This document shows positions 1 to 17,419 of a DNA stretch of 64,000 nt, piece by piece. Origin of the DNA: Sideroxydans sp. CL21 (GTDB lineage: Bacteria > Pseudomonadota > Gammaproteobacteria > Burkholderiales > Gallionellaceae); NCBI RefSeq assembly GCF_902459525.1, contig NZ_LR699166.1, forward strand, positions 1,252,501-1,316,500, given 5' to 3'. How positions within the stretch are numbered: the first letter of the stretch is position 1; every line of letters starts with the position of its first letter. A program made the translations under genes and the position numbers. The notes under the pieces are model-generated. The model ran no database searches and was not told the origin of the DNA. It was given only the letters and a program-made list of their open reading frames with translations.

Positions 1-2019
<2,019 letters not shown>

Positions 2020-2142
2020 ATAACATTAGGTTCAGTTGCAAGTAGTGTGAGTTTCGCAACAATCAGAACACATCTTTACTTCTTCCAAAATTACATCAGG
2101 CGCTGGAACGCTAAACCCGTTTCAGCGATTGATAACAGTTAT
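2020..2142 (+). other. 23S-5S intergenic spacer
   Basis: This AT-rich spacer joins the 23S and 5S genes. It contains a short inverted repeat CGCTGGAACG / CGTTTCAGCG near 2101-2128 that could form a processing stem just before the 5S. No tRNA gene is visible in it. Confidence 0.7.
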
Positions 2143-2257
2143 GTCTGACGACCATAGCAAGTTGGCCCCACTCCTTCCCATCTCGAACAGGACAGTGAAA
2201 CGACTTCGCGCCAATGATAGTGTGCGTCCGCATGTGAAAGTAGGTCATCGTCAGACT
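2142..2257 (+). rRNA. rrf: 5S ribosomal RNA
   Basis: The roughly 116-nt segment has the terminal stem GTCTGACGA / TCGTCAGAC and the conserved loop B/C region (CCCATCTCGAACAGGACAGTGAAACG) of bacterial 5S rRNA, with the AGTGTGCG and GTAGGTC segments in the usual places. It follows the 23S gene in standard order. Ends may be off by 1-3 bases. Confidence 0.95.
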
Positions 2258-2270
2258 CCTTACAAAGTAG

Positions 2271-2308
2271 AAAGCCCCCAAGTGAAAACTTGGGGGCTTT
2301 TTATTTAT
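2271..2308 (+). terminator. rrn operon Rho-independent terminator
   Basis: A 13-bp perfect stem (2271-2283 with 2288-2300) with a GAAA tetraloop is followed by a T-rich run. It lies 14 bases after the 5S gene and ends the rRNA operon before pyrG. Confidence 0.93.
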
Positions 2309-2353
2309 TGCACACGAAAATAAGCAACTGCCTCGATTTGCGCGCTTCTTCCT

Positions 2354-8199
<5,846 letters not shown>

Positions 8200-8213
8200 T
8201 TATCACAACCATG

Positions 8214-8609
8214 TCAGTTGGTATGGTGGTACCGGTATTCCTGTGTTAACCCGCCATAACCGTAAGCCGTGGCGCGCACATCCTCGATATAGATGTAGCT
8301 TATTTCGTGCAGGTTGCCGAGCAACCGGCTGAACACGGCGAACGCCTCGCCGACGTACTGTGCCTTTTCGGCTTTGGTGTTCGTTTCATCCGTGATCTTG
8401 ATGTCGAAATAGATGCTGCTCTTGCCTTGTTCGGTAAGAGACTGTCCTGCAACAATCCAGTCATCAGGATCGACGTAATCAATGGCGATCGAAGTCACCT
8501 CCGGTTTCTTGTGCAGAATGCGACTTGTCAATTCCAGCAGGGTGTTGGAAATAGCTTTGGTTAACTCAGCAGACTTTTTGGCGCTGACTTTAACGTTCAA
8601 AATGGGCAT
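8214..8609 (-). CDS. Tautomerase family protein
   Basis: The 131-residue protein begins MPILNVKVSAKK, so the mature enzyme would start with the catalytic Pro-1 of the 4-oxalocrotonate tautomerase/MIF superfamily. It is about twice the length of a minimal 4-OT subunit and so probably the long type. Substrate is unknown. AGGAGA lies at correct spacing before the ATG. It lies 47 bases downstream of the MarR gene on the same strand, and each gene is preceded by the same 17-base element, so MarR control is inferred. Confidence 0.85.
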   Translation of the reverse strand: MPILNVKVSAKKSAELTKAISNTLLELTSRILHKKPEVTSIAIDYVDPDDWIVAGQSLTEQGKSSIYFDIKITDETNTKAEKAQYVGEAFAVFSRLLGNLHEISYIYIEDVRATAYGYGGLTQEYRYHHTN

Positions 8610-8624
8610 GGGTATTCTCCTATG

Positions 8625-8641
8625 GTTAGCTATGCAACTAT
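8625..8641. promoter_or_regulatory. Candidate MarR operator, copy before the tautomerase gene
   Basis: GTTAGCTATGCAACTAT is repeated exactly at 9097-9113. The element is an imperfect palindrome (ATAGTT...AACTAT on the complementary reading), the shape of a MarR-family operator. It overlaps the probable promoter of the tautomerase gene. Confidence 0.55.
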
Positions 8642-8656
8642 TAGATCAAAAAATTT

Positions 8657-9085
8657 TCAATCGAGCGCGGAACGTACCCCACGCACCTTGGTGACTGCTT
8701 CCGCAAAAACATCTTCGTTTAACAGTTTTTTGAGACGTTTGGTGACTTTCCCGCTGGCCTCATTCAGCGGCGCCTGGAGGGTGGACGCCTTTCGCGTGGG
8801 ATAGATCGCATACTCTCGACCATCGCGTCCGGAATCCCGCCGTTCAATCAGCTCCTTTGCTGCAAGCCCATCCAGCACACGGGTTGCGGTTGGACGGGAG
8901 ATTGCCAGCGAGTCGGCCAACTCCCGTTGCAACAGTCCGGGTTTATTCAGGATGGTGCGCAACAAAAAAGCTTGGGACGGACTGAGTCCGAATGGCTTAA
9001 AGGCGGCGGCCCACTCGCGTTCCAGTCGTCGCGCCAGCGCTACCGTATTGAAATAGAGGCATTCTTCAAACATGCTGTACAGCAT
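8657..9085 (-). CDS. MarR family transcriptional regulator
   Basis: The 142-residue protein has the MarR winged-helix layout: an N-terminal dimerisation helix, the recognition region LQRELADSLAISRPTATRVLDGL (about residues 53-75) and the wing ERRDSGRDGREYAIYPT. Two starts are possible, ATG 9085 and ATG 9073; neither has a clear ribosome binding site. The codons between lie in a perfect 14-base palindrome (ATGCTGTACAGCAT, 9072-9085). It likely represses itself and the downstream tautomerase through the repeated element, which is inference from the repeats. Confidence 0.9.
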   Translation of the reverse strand: MLYSMFEECLYFNTVALARRLEREWAAAFKPFGLSPSQAFLLRTILNKPGLLQRELADSLAISRPTATRVLDGLAAKELIERRDSGRDGREYAIYPTRKASTLQAPLNEASGKVTKRLKKLLNEDVFAEAVTKVRGVRSALD

Positions 9086-9096
9086 AACGGATATTA

Positions 9097-9113
9097 GTTA
9101 GCTATGCAACTAT
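9097..9113. promoter_or_regulatory. Candidate MarR operator, copy before the marR gene
   Basis: This is an exact 17-base copy of the element at 8625-8641, 12 bases upstream of the marR ORF and between marR and the divergent recQ. With flanking bases it reads ATAGTTGCATAGCTAACTAA on the minus strand, a near-palindrome of operator size. Confidence 0.55.
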
Positions 9114-9202
9114 GGCGAAAATATCGGAATCTGATGACCAACTGTCCCCAGAGTTCTGCCAGTCAGGTTAAGCTTACGCACCTTGATCTAATCGTCCATT
9201 TC

Positions 9203-11050
9203 ATGAGTTCCGGCACCGCCCAACAAATCCTCCGCGACACTTTCGGCTTTCCCTCATTTCGCGGTGCGCAGCAGTCCATTGTCGAATATGTCGTCAACGG
9301 CGGCGATGCGCTGGTTCTCATGCCTACCGGAGGCGGAAAATCACTGTGTTACCAGATTCCTGCAATGATAAGGAATGGGGTCGGCATCGTGGTATCGCCA
9401 CTGATCGCATTGATGCAGGACCAGGTCGATGCGCTCAAGCAACTCGGTGTGCCCGCGGCTTTTCTCAATTCCAGCCTGGAAGCCGAAGAGGCACGCGAGG
9501 TATCGCGGCAGTTGATGCGCGGCGAGTTGAAGCTGCTGTATGTCGCCCCCGAGAGGTTGATGACGGAAGGATTCCTGAATCAGCTGGAGCGCTTGCAACA
9601 GGACAACAATATCGCCCTGTTCGCCATTGACGAAGCGCATTGCGTCTCGCAATGGGGCCACGACTTCCGTCCGGAGTATCGTGCGCTGACGGTGTTGCAC
9701 GAGCGCTTTCCGGGCGTGCCGCGCATTGCGCTGACTGCCACGGCGGATGCGCCGACGCGGCGCGAGATCGTCGAGCGCCTGTCTCTGGAGCAGGCGCAGC
9801 ATTTCGTATCCAGTTTTGACCGTCCCAACATCCGCTACCGCATCACGCTCAAGGACAATGCACGCCAGCAGTTGCAGACCTTCCTCGAAACCGAGCATCC
9901 CGACGATGCCGGCATCGTGTATTGCCTGTCACGCAAGAAGGTCGAAGAGACCGCCGCCTGGCTCAAGGAGCAGGGCTGGGATGCACTGCCGTATCACGCC
10001 GGACTGGATGCAGCCACGCGCAACGTCAATCAGAGGAGATTTCTGCGCGAGGAAGGTGTCATCATGGTTGCTACCGTTGCCTTTGGCATGGGCATCGACA
10101 AACCCAACGTGCGCTTCGTGGCCCATCTCGATTTGCCCAAGAGCATGGAGGGTTATTATCAGGAAACCGGTCGCGCCGGTCGCGACGGCTTGCCCGCGAA
10201 TGCCTGGATGGCCTACGGTCTGGGCGACGTGGTTTCCATGCGGCAAATGCTGCTCTCCGGTGATGCGCCCGATGAACGCAAGCGCGTCGAACTGCAAAAG
10301 CTTGATGCGCTGCTAGGTTTCTGCGAATCCACCGCATGCCGCCACCAGACCATCCTGCGCTACTTTGGCGAAGAGCATCCTGGCGATTGCGACCAGTGCG
10401 ACAACTGTCTCACTCCCGTCGATACATGGGACGCCACGAAAGCCGCTCAGATGGCGCTTTCCTGCGTTTATCGCACCGGGCAGCGCTTCGGCGTTGCGCA
10501 TCTGATCGACGTATTGCTGGGCAAGACCACACCCAAAATCAAACAATTCAACCACCAGCAACTGAGCACATTCGGTATCGGCAAAGACCTGGCCCAAACA
10601 CAATGGAGCAGTGTCTATCGCCAGCTCGTCGCAGCCGGATTTATCAACGTGGACATAGAAGGCTATGGCGGTCTGAAACTTGCCGAAGCGGCACGTCCCG
10701 TATTGCGCGGTGAACAGGAAATCTGGTTGCGACGCGACGCCGAACCGGCCAAGCGCAAAGCCAGCAAGGCCGAACGTGGTTCGCGCTTGCGCGAAGCTTT
10801 TGCCGGTGCCAACGAAGATCCATTGTGGCAGGCGCTCAAATCCAAACGCACGGAACTCGCCCGCGAACAAGGCGTGCCACCTTACGTCATCTTTCACGAC
10901 AGCACTTTGCTGGAAATCCTCAACCGCAAACCGCAAACGCTGGGCGACATGGCGCAGATCAGCGGTATCGGCCAGGCCAAGCTGGCGAAGTACGGCGATG
11001 CATTTTTGCAGGTGGTGGAAGATATGGCGAACGGAGTTCGAACGGGCTGA
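9203..11050 (+). CDS. recQ: ATP-dependent DNA helicase RecQ
   Basis: RecQ is a 3'-5' helicase of recombination and fork repair. The 615-residue product has the full family layout: motif [17 protein letters not shown] box [18 protein letters not shown], helicase-C with [14 protein letters not shown]-type and [10 protein letters not shown] motifs, the zinc-binding cysteines CESTACRHQ...CDQCDNC, a winged-helix domain, and a C-terminal HRDC domain (about residues 530-605). ATG 9203 gives [16 protein letters not shown], matching the family; an upstream ATG at 9104 would overlap the MarR operator and add nonconserved sequence. Confidence 0.96.
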   Translation: MSSGTAQQILRDTFGFPSFRGAQQSIVEYVVNGGDALVLMPTGGGKSLCYQIPAMIRNGVGIVVSPLIALMQDQVDALKQLGVPAAFLNSSLEAEEAREVSRQLMRGELKLLYVAPERLMTEGFLNQLERLQQDNNIALFAIDEAHCVSQWGHDFRPEYRALTVLHERFPGVPRIALTATADAPTRREIVERLSLEQAQHFVSSFDRPNIRYRITLKDNARQQLQTFLETEHPDDAGIVYCLSRKKVEETAAWLKEQGWDALPYHAGLDAATRNVNQRRFLREEGVIMVATVAFGMGIDKPNVRFVAHLDLPKSMEGYYQETGRAGRDGLPANAWMAYGLGDVVSMRQMLLSGDAPDERKRVELQKLDALLGFCESTACRHQTILRYFGEEHPGDCDQCDNCLTPVDTWDATKAAQMALSCVYRTGQRFGVAHLIDVLLGKTTPKIKQFNHQQLSTFGIGKDLAQTQWSSVYRQLVAAGFINVDIEGYGGLKLAEAARPVLRGEQEIWLRRDAEPAKRKASKAERGSRLREAFAGANEDPLWQALKSKRTELAREQGVPPYVIFHDSTLLEILNRKPQTLGDMAQISGIGQAKLAKYGDAFLQVVEDMANGVRTG

Positions 11051-11151
11051 ATCGTTTTCGAGATTGATGCCTGACGCCACATGAGGCAAGATGCGTCTTC
11101 GGGATTTTCCCCGAGTAAATGCAATATCCAACCAACACATAGAGAACAGAC

Positions 11152-11856
11152 ATGGGCGCACAGTGGAAAGCCAGGCACAAAGAGGTCGCAGCGAACGCAA
11201 AAGGTAAAATTTTCGGCAAGCTCGCCAAAGAAATCATGGTCGCTGCCAAAGGCGGCGCCGACCCGAGCTTGAATTCGCGCTTGCGACTTGTGGTCGAACA
11301 AGCCAAAAAAGCCTCTATGCCCAAAGATACGCTGGATCGTGCCATCAAGAAGGGGGCTGGACTGCTCGACGGCGGCGCGCAATTGGAACGTCTCGTGTAT
11401 GAAGGTTTTGCCCCGCACCGGGTGCCCATCATCGTCGAATGTCTGTCCGACAATATCAATCGTACCAAGGCCAGCATGAACGTACTGTTCCGCAAAGGCC
11501 AGCTTGGCGCAGAAGGTTCCGTCTCGTGGGACTTCAGCCACGTCGGCATGATCGAGGCTACACCGAATTCCAAAGATGCGGATCCGGAAGTCGCTGCTAT
11601 CGAAGCGGGTGCTCAGGATCTGGAACCTTCAGAAGAAGGCGCAACCCTCTTCATCACCGATATCACCGATCTGGATGTCGTATGCAAAGCGTTGCCTGCG
11701 CAAGGCTTTACCGTCATCTCCGCCCAACTTGGCTATCGTCCGAAGAATCCGGTTACTCTCGGCAATGACGCCGAGCGTGAAGAGGTGGAAGCCTTCCTTG
11801 AAGCAATCGACGAAGATGACGATGTGCAGAACGTCTATGTGGGATTAGCTGGATAA
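11152..11856 (+). CDS. YebC/PmpR family protein, YeeN-like
   Basis: The 234-residue protein belongs to the YebC/PmpR/TACO1 family, annotated as transcription regulators and more recently as translation factors acting on stalled ribosomes. It begins [11 protein letters not shown] rather than MAGHSKWANI, placing it near the YeeN-type branch. Family signatures seen are [51 protein letters not shown] and GSVSWDF. It lies 101 bases after recQ and may be cotranscribed. Which of the proposed roles applies cannot be told from sequence. Confidence 0.9.
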   Translation: MGAQWKARHKEVAANAKGKIFGKLAKEIMVAAKGGADPSLNSRLRLVVEQAKKASMPKDTLDRAIKKGAGLLDGGAQLERLVYEGFAPHRVPIIVECLSDNINRTKASMNVLFRKGQLGAEGSVSWDFSHVGMIEATPNSKDADPEVAAIEAGAQDLEPSEEGATLFITDITDLDVVCKALPAQGFTVISAQLGYRPKNPVTLGNDAEREEVEAFLEAIDEDDDVQNVYVGLAG

Positions 11857-11885
11857 TTCCTGGGGATGCAAGCCTTGTGTAGCAC

Positions 11886-14612
11886 TCAACCTTTGCGCAA
11901 AGCAAGAGCGCGCTCGATGTTCGCCATCAATTTGTCCAGCTCCTGGTCAATTTTACCGAGCAATGATTCGACATCATCCAAGGCTCCGTTCTTGATTTTA
12001 TTCTCCAGGAGTTCAGCCTGATTTTGCAGGTATTCCGCGCCCAGGGTGCCGGCGATACCCCTGAGCGTGTGGGCAAGCCTTTCCGCTGTTTTGTGGTCGT
12101 TTGATGCCAGAGAGTCCCGAATATTTCGGACGGCATTTCCTTGATTTGCTCTGAACTTCTCCAGCAGCGAATAATACAAATCTACGTTCCCTCCGATTCG
12201 ACGCACGCTGGCAGCCACTTTGACGTCCGGCAAGTCGGGCAATGGCATGGGTGCGGAAATTGCGACAGTCTCGGGGAGAGGTGGACGTTCCGTAACCCGT
12301 GCTGGATGGATCCATTTTGCAAGGGTAGCGATCAGCCGATCCGGATCGAGGGGTTTGCCGATATGGTCGTTCATGCCCGCAGCCAGAAAAGCATTTTGTT
12401 CACTGACGTATACATTGGCTGTCAGGGCGATAATCGGCAAATTGGCAAGCATGGGGTTTTGGCGAATTTCACGGGTGGCGGTTATTCCATCCATCACCGG
12501 CATCTGCATGTCCATCAGTACACCGTCGAACGGTTCTTCCTGCAGTCGTGCTATCGCCTCTTCACCGTTCTCGGCGATGGTAACCTTGATTCCGAAACTC
12601 TCAAGCAGCTCGCGCGCAACTTGCTGGTTGATTTCGTTGTCTTCTACAAGCAGCAAGTGCGCTCCGCGGACTTGGGCAACCAGTGCCGGGTTAAATTGCG
12701 CACCGATTATTCTGAATTTCCCCGCCACCCATTTATCCAGACCGAAGATACTGGCGATGGTATCGAATAGTTTTTGTTGCTTGAACGGCTTTTCCAATAC
12801 TCCGTCAATCGTTTTGTCGTTTACCAGTGCCGGAATTTCATTCTGTCCATAACCTGCGATCATCAGTACCTTGGGCTTGATGCTTAATTCAGTCATTGAA
12901 TGCAATTCTCTGGCCAACTCCAGTCCATTCATTTGCGGCATCTTCCAGTCCAGGATGGCCAGATTAATAGGCCGTCCTTCCTTGTTTGCTTTGCGCACTG
13001 TGCTCAATGCATCACGCCCATTATTTGCAACAGCCACGTCGAACGAGAATGACTCAAGATAACTTTTCAGAATTTGCAGACTGTTCTCGCTGTCGTCGAC
13101 AGCCAGGACACGCATACCGCCCAACCCGGTGAATTCGGCGTGTGGAATGTTCGCCGACTTTTCAGCTTTGAGAACATTGACTGTGAAGATGAATTTCGAA
13201 CCCAGACCGGGAGTGCTTTCCACCCAGATTTTGCCACCCATGATTTCGATAAGGCGCTTGCTGATCGTCAGACCCAGGCCGGTACCGCCAAATTTCCGGG
13301 TGATGCTGGTATCAGCCTGGGTAAACGGCCGGAACAGTTTGTCGATATCCTGTTGCGACATTCCTATTCCCGTGTCTTTGACAGTGAATCGCAGAACGAC
13401 CTGATCGCCTTCCTCCTTTTCCAATTCAGCACTTACCACTACCTCGCCTTTGGGGGTGAACTTGACGGCATTACCTGCCAAATTGATCAATACCTGCCCC
13501 AGTCTAAGGGGATCGCCGATCAAAACTGATGGGACGTCTGGAGAGGTCTCTATGAGAAGTTCGAGATTTTTTTCCTGGGCTTTGACTCCCAAAATCGTGG
13601 CAAGATTGTCCATTACCTCATCCAGTTCGAATGAGACTCGATCCAACTCCATTTTCCCCGCCTCAATTTTGGAGACATCCAGTATGTCGTTGAGGATGCC
13701 CAGAAGCGATTTGGCCGAACTGTGGATTTTCTGGAGATAATCCTGCTGCTTGCCGGACAACTCCGTCTGCAAGCAAAGATGGCTTAAACCAATGACTGCG
13801 TTCATTGGTGTGCGAAGCTCATGACTCATGTTGGCGAGAAACTCATCCTTGGTCTGGCTTGCAGCTTCAGCACTATTCCGCGCTTCTTCAGCTGCTTTCA
13901 GTTTCTGGATTTCCTGTTCAAGTTCGCTGTTGACCAGTACCAGCATTTTGTTGCGGTTTTCCACCACTTTTTCCAGCACCACGATACCGCGGTTGACCAG
14001 CAACGTCAGTACCCCGATAACGAAAAGCATGAATGTGCCGATTATCGCTCCCGATCCTTGCGCCGTTTCAGATCGTCCTATCGCTATTCGTATTGTTTCC
14101 TGGAAATCTTTTTCTGCGGTATCCCTGTATGATGTTGCGGCCGCCGTATAGGCATTGCGCAGATCCCGCAACTGCTTTATTTGCTGCTGACTGGGAAGGT
14201 CCTTCTTGGCCATCATTTTCTGTGCCACATTGAACGCCAACTTGTAGAAGGCATTGAAATCGGATTTCAGTTTTTCAATTTCATTCGTGTGCGCAGTATC
14301 AATCTCTTCCATAGATTCATAACGGCTCAGGATTTCAGATGACTTGGCTTTGGATGCTTCCAGATAGTCCACTTCTCCGGTTGCGGCTGCCGCATTCAAC
14401 GATTCCACTACACCCTCGAAACTTTTGAGGTTCTCTCCAGCCGCATTGAGTATCGGGAATTCGGCATCGCGAATTTCCTTGAGAAGCTCGTTCCCCCCGG
14501 ACAGCACAAGTGAGGAGTAAATCAGGTATGCGACAAAGCTGACTACTGAAATTGAAGGCACCAGCAACAGTTTCAACTTCAATGGATAGTTGCGGAATCG
14601 GTTCATTTTCAT
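11886..14612 (-). CDS. Hybrid sensor histidine kinase (HK-REC-REC-HPt)
   Basis: This roughly 908-residue membrane kinase has an N-terminal helix (about 14-38), a helical periplasmic sensor of about 155 residues, a second membrane helix (about 195-215), a coiled coil, HisKA with the phosphoacceptor in MSHELRTPMNAV, and HATPase_c with NLAGNAVKFT, DTGIGM and GGTGLGL. Two receivers follow (VLAVDDSE...LDWKMPQMNG and LLLVEDNE...MDMQMPVMDG), then an HPt domain with the histidine in RLAHTLRGIAG. The layout resembles BarA/ArcB. It is the last gene of a run with the porin and periplasmic protein upstream, 12 bases after the latter. A TTG at 14618 is an alternative start. Confidence 0.93.
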   Translation of the reverse strand: MKMNRFRNYPLKLKLLLVPSISVVSFVAYLIYSSLVLSGGNELLKEIRDAEFPILNAAGENLKSFEGVVESLNAAAATGEVDYLEASKAKSSEILSRYESMEEIDTAHTNEIEKLKSDFNAFYKLAFNVAQKMMAKKDLPSQQQIKQLRDLRNAYTAAATSYRDTAEKDFQETIRIAIGRSETAQGSGAIIGTFMLFVIGVLTLLVNRGIVVLEKVVENRNKMLVLVNSELEQEIQKLKAAEEARNSAEAASQTKDEFLANMSHELRTPMNAVIGLSHLCLQTELSGKQQDYLQKIHSSAKSLLGILNDILDVSKIEAGKMELDRVSFELDEVMDNLATILGVKAQEKNLELLIETSPDVPSVLIGDPLRLGQVLINLAGNAVKFTPKGEVVVSAELEKEEGDQVVLRFTVKDTGIGMSQQDIDKLFRPFTQADTSITRKFGGTGLGLTISKRLIEIMGGKIWVESTPGLGSKFIFTVNVLKAEKSANIPHAEFTGLGGMRVLAVDDSENSLQILKSYLESFSFDVAVANNGRDALSTVRKANKEGRPINLAILDWKMPQMNGLELARELHSMTELSIKPKVLMIAGYGQNEIPALVNDKTIDGVLEKPFKQQKLFDTIASIFGLDKWVAGKFRIIGAQFNPALVAQVRGAHLLLVEDNEINQQVARELLESFGIKVTIAENGEEAIARLQEEPFDGVLMDMQMPVMDGITATREIRQNPMLANLPIIALTANVYVSEQNAFLAAGMNDHIGKPLDPDRLIATLAKWIHPARVTERPPLPETVAISAPMPLPDLPDVKVAASVRRIGGNVDLYYSLLEKFRANQGNAVRNIRDSLASNDHKTAERLAHTLRGIAGTLGAEYLQNQAELLENKIKNGALDDVESLLGKIDQELDKLMANIERALALRKG

Positions 14613-14624
14613 GGTCAATTCGCC

Positions 14625-15053
14625 CTAAGGTTTCAGAACGACTCTGACGCTGTGGTTCACTGCGCTTTTGTCGATATATCCGATAGCATTTGGGTTGTTC
14701 GCAATGGCCTTTCTGACGGCCATATCACCCGCTATGAGTTGCGGCGGGCGGCCCTCCCCGGTAAAAATGATTTTGGCCCAGTATGCAGTGAGTTGTGACG
14801 AGTTCTTGTGGGTGACTTTGGAATAGAACTCATCCCTGACAGCACTTCCCTCGGGCTGGTCTATGGGAAAGGCGGCGTGCTCATTCGGAAAGGTAACGAC
14901 TTTGCCGAGGAATATCTTCGCAGTCTGCTCGGCAGTCAGACTGGTGACCGAACTCTTGGAAGAAACGACGACGACGACCTCAGCTTGTGCGCTGAAGGCA
15001 AGCGATAGCAAGGCAAGCAGCAGTATAAACTTCAGGCCATTGTGCAATGTCAT
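14625..15053 (-). CDS. Small periplasmic phosphate-binding-like (PstS-type) protein
   Basis: The 142-residue product has a signal peptide (hydrophobic about residues 8-21, cleavage near SAQA-EV). The rest (LTAEQTAKIFLGK near the front, AVRDEFY, YIDKSAVNHSVRVVL at the end) resembles one lobe of PstS-like phosphate-binding proteins and is much shorter than the roughly 320 residues of PstS. ATG 15053 has GGGA upstream; ATG 15065 is also possible. Sandwiched between a porin and a sensor kinase, it may present a ligand to the kinase rather than feed a transporter; that is inference. Confidence 0.8.
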   Translation of the reverse strand: MTLHNGLKFILLLALLSLAFSAQAEVVVVVSSKSSVTSLTAEQTAKIFLGKVVTFPNEHAAFPIDQPEGSAVRDEFYSKVTHKNSSQLTAYWAKIIFTGEGRPPQLIAGDMAVRKAIANNPNAIGYIDKSAVNHSVRVVLKP

Positions 15054-15079
15054 CAGTGTTCCCATGCTGTGCCAGGCGA

Positions 15080-16231
15080 CTAGAAAACGAAGTCAACAAC
15101 TGCGGAGATGATATGGAACGTTGTACCGTAGAGAATAACGTTCGCCGGAACATTGATGAGGTAACCGTTTGAGTTGTCGCTGAGTGTGACGCGATCATAC
15201 TGTATTTTGAAATCGAAATTTCTCACGAAGTCCCAGCGTACACCAAAGCTGTCCGTACTCTGCGCCCGGTTGGCCAATTGCAGGTCGTAAGCGCTCGGTG
15301 GCGGAGAAGATTGAATGAATGAACCTGAGCTATTCTGGCTGTGTGTCAAATACGGTGTGAACTTATTGATGCGATAACCGGCGCTGACATACATCGCGCT
15401 GGATAGATAAATTGAGCGACGCTGCATCCACTCGGACATGACGAACCAGTTGCCCGGGTCGTAGTTGGCCCCGACAGAGACATCGCTGTTTTGTATCCAT
15501 GGCCCGGTCATCCCCGTCAAAATATACTCGGTCGAGGACATTCGCTGCTGGTAGCCGGCATGATAGGTGGCCTGTCCATATTCCAGCGTATCGAATATTC
15601 CCCACATTTCTTTGGAAGTCGTAACGCTGTTAGGCCTGTCGAGGGTGTTTCTACCGTATATGGTCTTGAAAGTATTCACAGCATCCCCGATCTCGGCGCG
15701 GTACATTGCATCTATGCCATCGCTGCTCGGAATGGAAAGTTGATGGTATAGATCTACGGGCGGTGTGACCCAGGTATAGCTATATCCGACATCCCAATTT
15801 TCGGAGTCCATGAAAGTTGGCAGTGCGATGCGTCCGACCCTCATGTAGAAATTCGGGGTAAAGGCATATTTCACGCTGAACCATTCGATCTCCGGGCGGT
15901 AAGTGCCGTCGGCGTGATATTCCGAATCAACTTGTAGCAAGGCCGAGACTTTAGGGGTGAAATTGGCATTCAAGTGCGCCGCAAACCTGCTGTTATTGGT
16001 TGCTGACCAATCGTTGCTCAAACCGGCTCCCTTGGGGGTGGCAGTGTCCACAACGTAATCTCCCATGCCTTGACTGGAGTGTGATAAACCAAGCGTGCCG
16101 AACCCACCCAATTTGAAGGTCGGTTGATCCGCTACGACATTGTTCGAGGCCAAGTTGGTTTGATCTGCGTCAGCGATGGAAATACCGACTGAAAACAGCA
16201 CAAGGACAACCAGACAATTCAGTTTTGTCAT
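15080..16231 (-). CDS. Outer-membrane porin-like protein
   Basis: The 383-residue protein has a signal peptide (about residues 1-22) and then alternating aromatic/polar beta-strand patterns ending in a terminal Phe (VVDFVF), a hallmark of outer-membrane barrels. Segments such as YAFTPNFYMRVGRIALP and DFVRNFDFKIQYDRVTL resemble porins found next to PstS-like proteins. It is first in the run porin, periplasmic protein, hybrid kinase (14-base gap to the next gene). ATG 16231 is preferred; GTG 16240 is in frame. Substrate unknown. Confidence 0.82.
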   Translation of the reverse strand: MTKLNCLVVLVLFSVGISIADADQTNLASNNVVADQPTFKLGGFGTLGLSHSSQGMGDYVVDTATPKGAGLSNDWSATNNSRFAAHLNANFTPKVSALLQVDSEYHADGTYRPEIEWFSVKYAFTPNFYMRVGRIALPTFMDSENWDVGYSYTWVTPPVDLYHQLSIPSSDGIDAMYRAEIGDAVNTFKTIYGRNTLDRPNSVTTSKEMWGIFDTLEYGQATYHAGYQQRMSSTEYILTGMTGPWIQNSDVSVGANYDPGNWFVMSEWMQRRSIYLSSAMYVSAGYRINKFTPYLTHSQNSSGSFIQSSPPPSAYDLQLANRAQSTDSFGVRWDFVRNFDFKIQYDRVTLSDNSNGYLINVPANVILYGTTFHIISAVVDFVF

Positions 16232-16531
16232 AAGGTCCACATTAATATGAAACGATCATGTTTCATGGCTCAGTTGATTTCAGAATATTTCAAACGTTGC
16301 GTTCAAACAACTCATGCCACCGGTATATCTGCAGCAATTAAATTGCCAAGGGCAGCATCGTGATGCTGAATTTCATGATCAACGTTCAGCTTGCACGTAG
16401 CAGGCCGATTCAAAAATACAACCTTCCTGAACCAGTCCAGCGAACAGTCGACAGACATGAAGGGTATAGCCAACATAAACACGGCCTGTCGTGGGCGGTA
16501 CCTTCGTTGGTGGGCACGGCTTTCCGGACGG

Positions 16532-17059
16532 TCAGAATTTTACGAAAGGACTGCCCCAAAGCATTTTTATCACTTCTACCAGTTCGGAAGATGACTGCTT
16601 TGCACTACCTTGCAGGCGAACATTTTCATTCCTGAGATAATCCATCACGAACTTGATTTTGATATGAGTCTTGACGCGCGCAATCAGTATGGGGGCGTTA
16701 ATGGGCTTGTGGATAAAGTCTGAAGCGCCTACCGCAAATCCCGTTTCTTCATATTCATCTTCATTCTTGGAAGTGATGAAAATAACCGGTATGTCCACGA
16801 GTTTCGGATTGGCTTTCAGGCGACGGCAAGCCTCAAAACCATCAATATCCGGCATCATGACATCCAGCAAGATCAGGTCGGGAGGATTTGCAAATGCATC
16901 ATCAAGCGCAGCTTTCGCATTGTTAAACAATTTCAACGAATATTCCTTCGCTAAAATCGATTCCATGATCATCAGATTTTCATCGGCGTCATCAACAATC
17001 AAAATTGTGGGGCGTACCAACACCGTAGGCTGGGTTCTGGAATCTTCTATATTATTCAT
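16532..17059 (-). CDS. Response regulator, receiver domain plus short helical tail
   Basis: The 175-residue protein has one receiver domain: acidic pocket ILIVDDADENL, phosphoacceptor in LILLDVMMPDIDGF (about residue 67), Thr/Ser in VIFITSKNE and Lys in FIHKPINAP. The last 40 residues form a basic helical tail with no DNA-binding or enzymatic domain. Receivers of this subtype often precede HD-GYP or GGDEF domains, so a missing output domain is possible. AAGGAG lies at good spacing. It sits upstream of the porin-to-kinase run on the same strand, so it may be a phosphorelay target of that kinase. Confidence 0.9.
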   Translation of the reverse strand: MNNIEDSRTQPTVLVRPTILIVDDADENLMIMESILAKEYSLKLFNNAKAALDDAFANPPDLILLDVMMPDIDGFEACRRLKANPKLVDIPVIFITSKNEDEYEETGFAVGASDFIHKPINAPILIARVKTHIKIKFVMDYLRNENVRLQGSAKQSSSELVEVIKMLWGSPFVKF

Positions 17060-17419
17060 TTTGTTCTCCTTGAAATATTGATCCGTCCATGATCAACCAT
17101 ACCTTAAATGATATGTATATGGCATCAATTTTAAATCATTCTCGACACGAACAAACAAAAATGCAATGCCACTGCCAGAAGTATCGGTCGAACCTGACAA
17201 ACGGTAAGGCTAAAACGATAAATGGCTGAATTGTTTTGCGGGCCTTTAGTCTGAAAGTTCTCCGGATTGCACCGGGCAAGGCGTAAAGTTATGTATCCCT
17301 TTGTGCAAAATTCCTTGCGTTGCATCAATCTGGCAGGATGAAGCAAGCATGCGATTGCCGGAAGAGTGGGGCTATGTGATACCAACGATCTGTATGAATT
17401 TTTTGATAGAGGAGTATCC
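17060..17419. other. 360-bp divergent intergenic region
   Basis: This region separates the response regulator (minus) from the truncated sensor gene (plus). I see an AT-rich stretch near 17095-17160 suitable for a promoter of the response regulator, and no convincing gene, tRNA or repeat. Confidence 0.4.

Noticed and set aside
9104-9202. Longer RecQ start
   Set aside because: It begins within the MarR operator and adds residues not seen in RecQ proteins.
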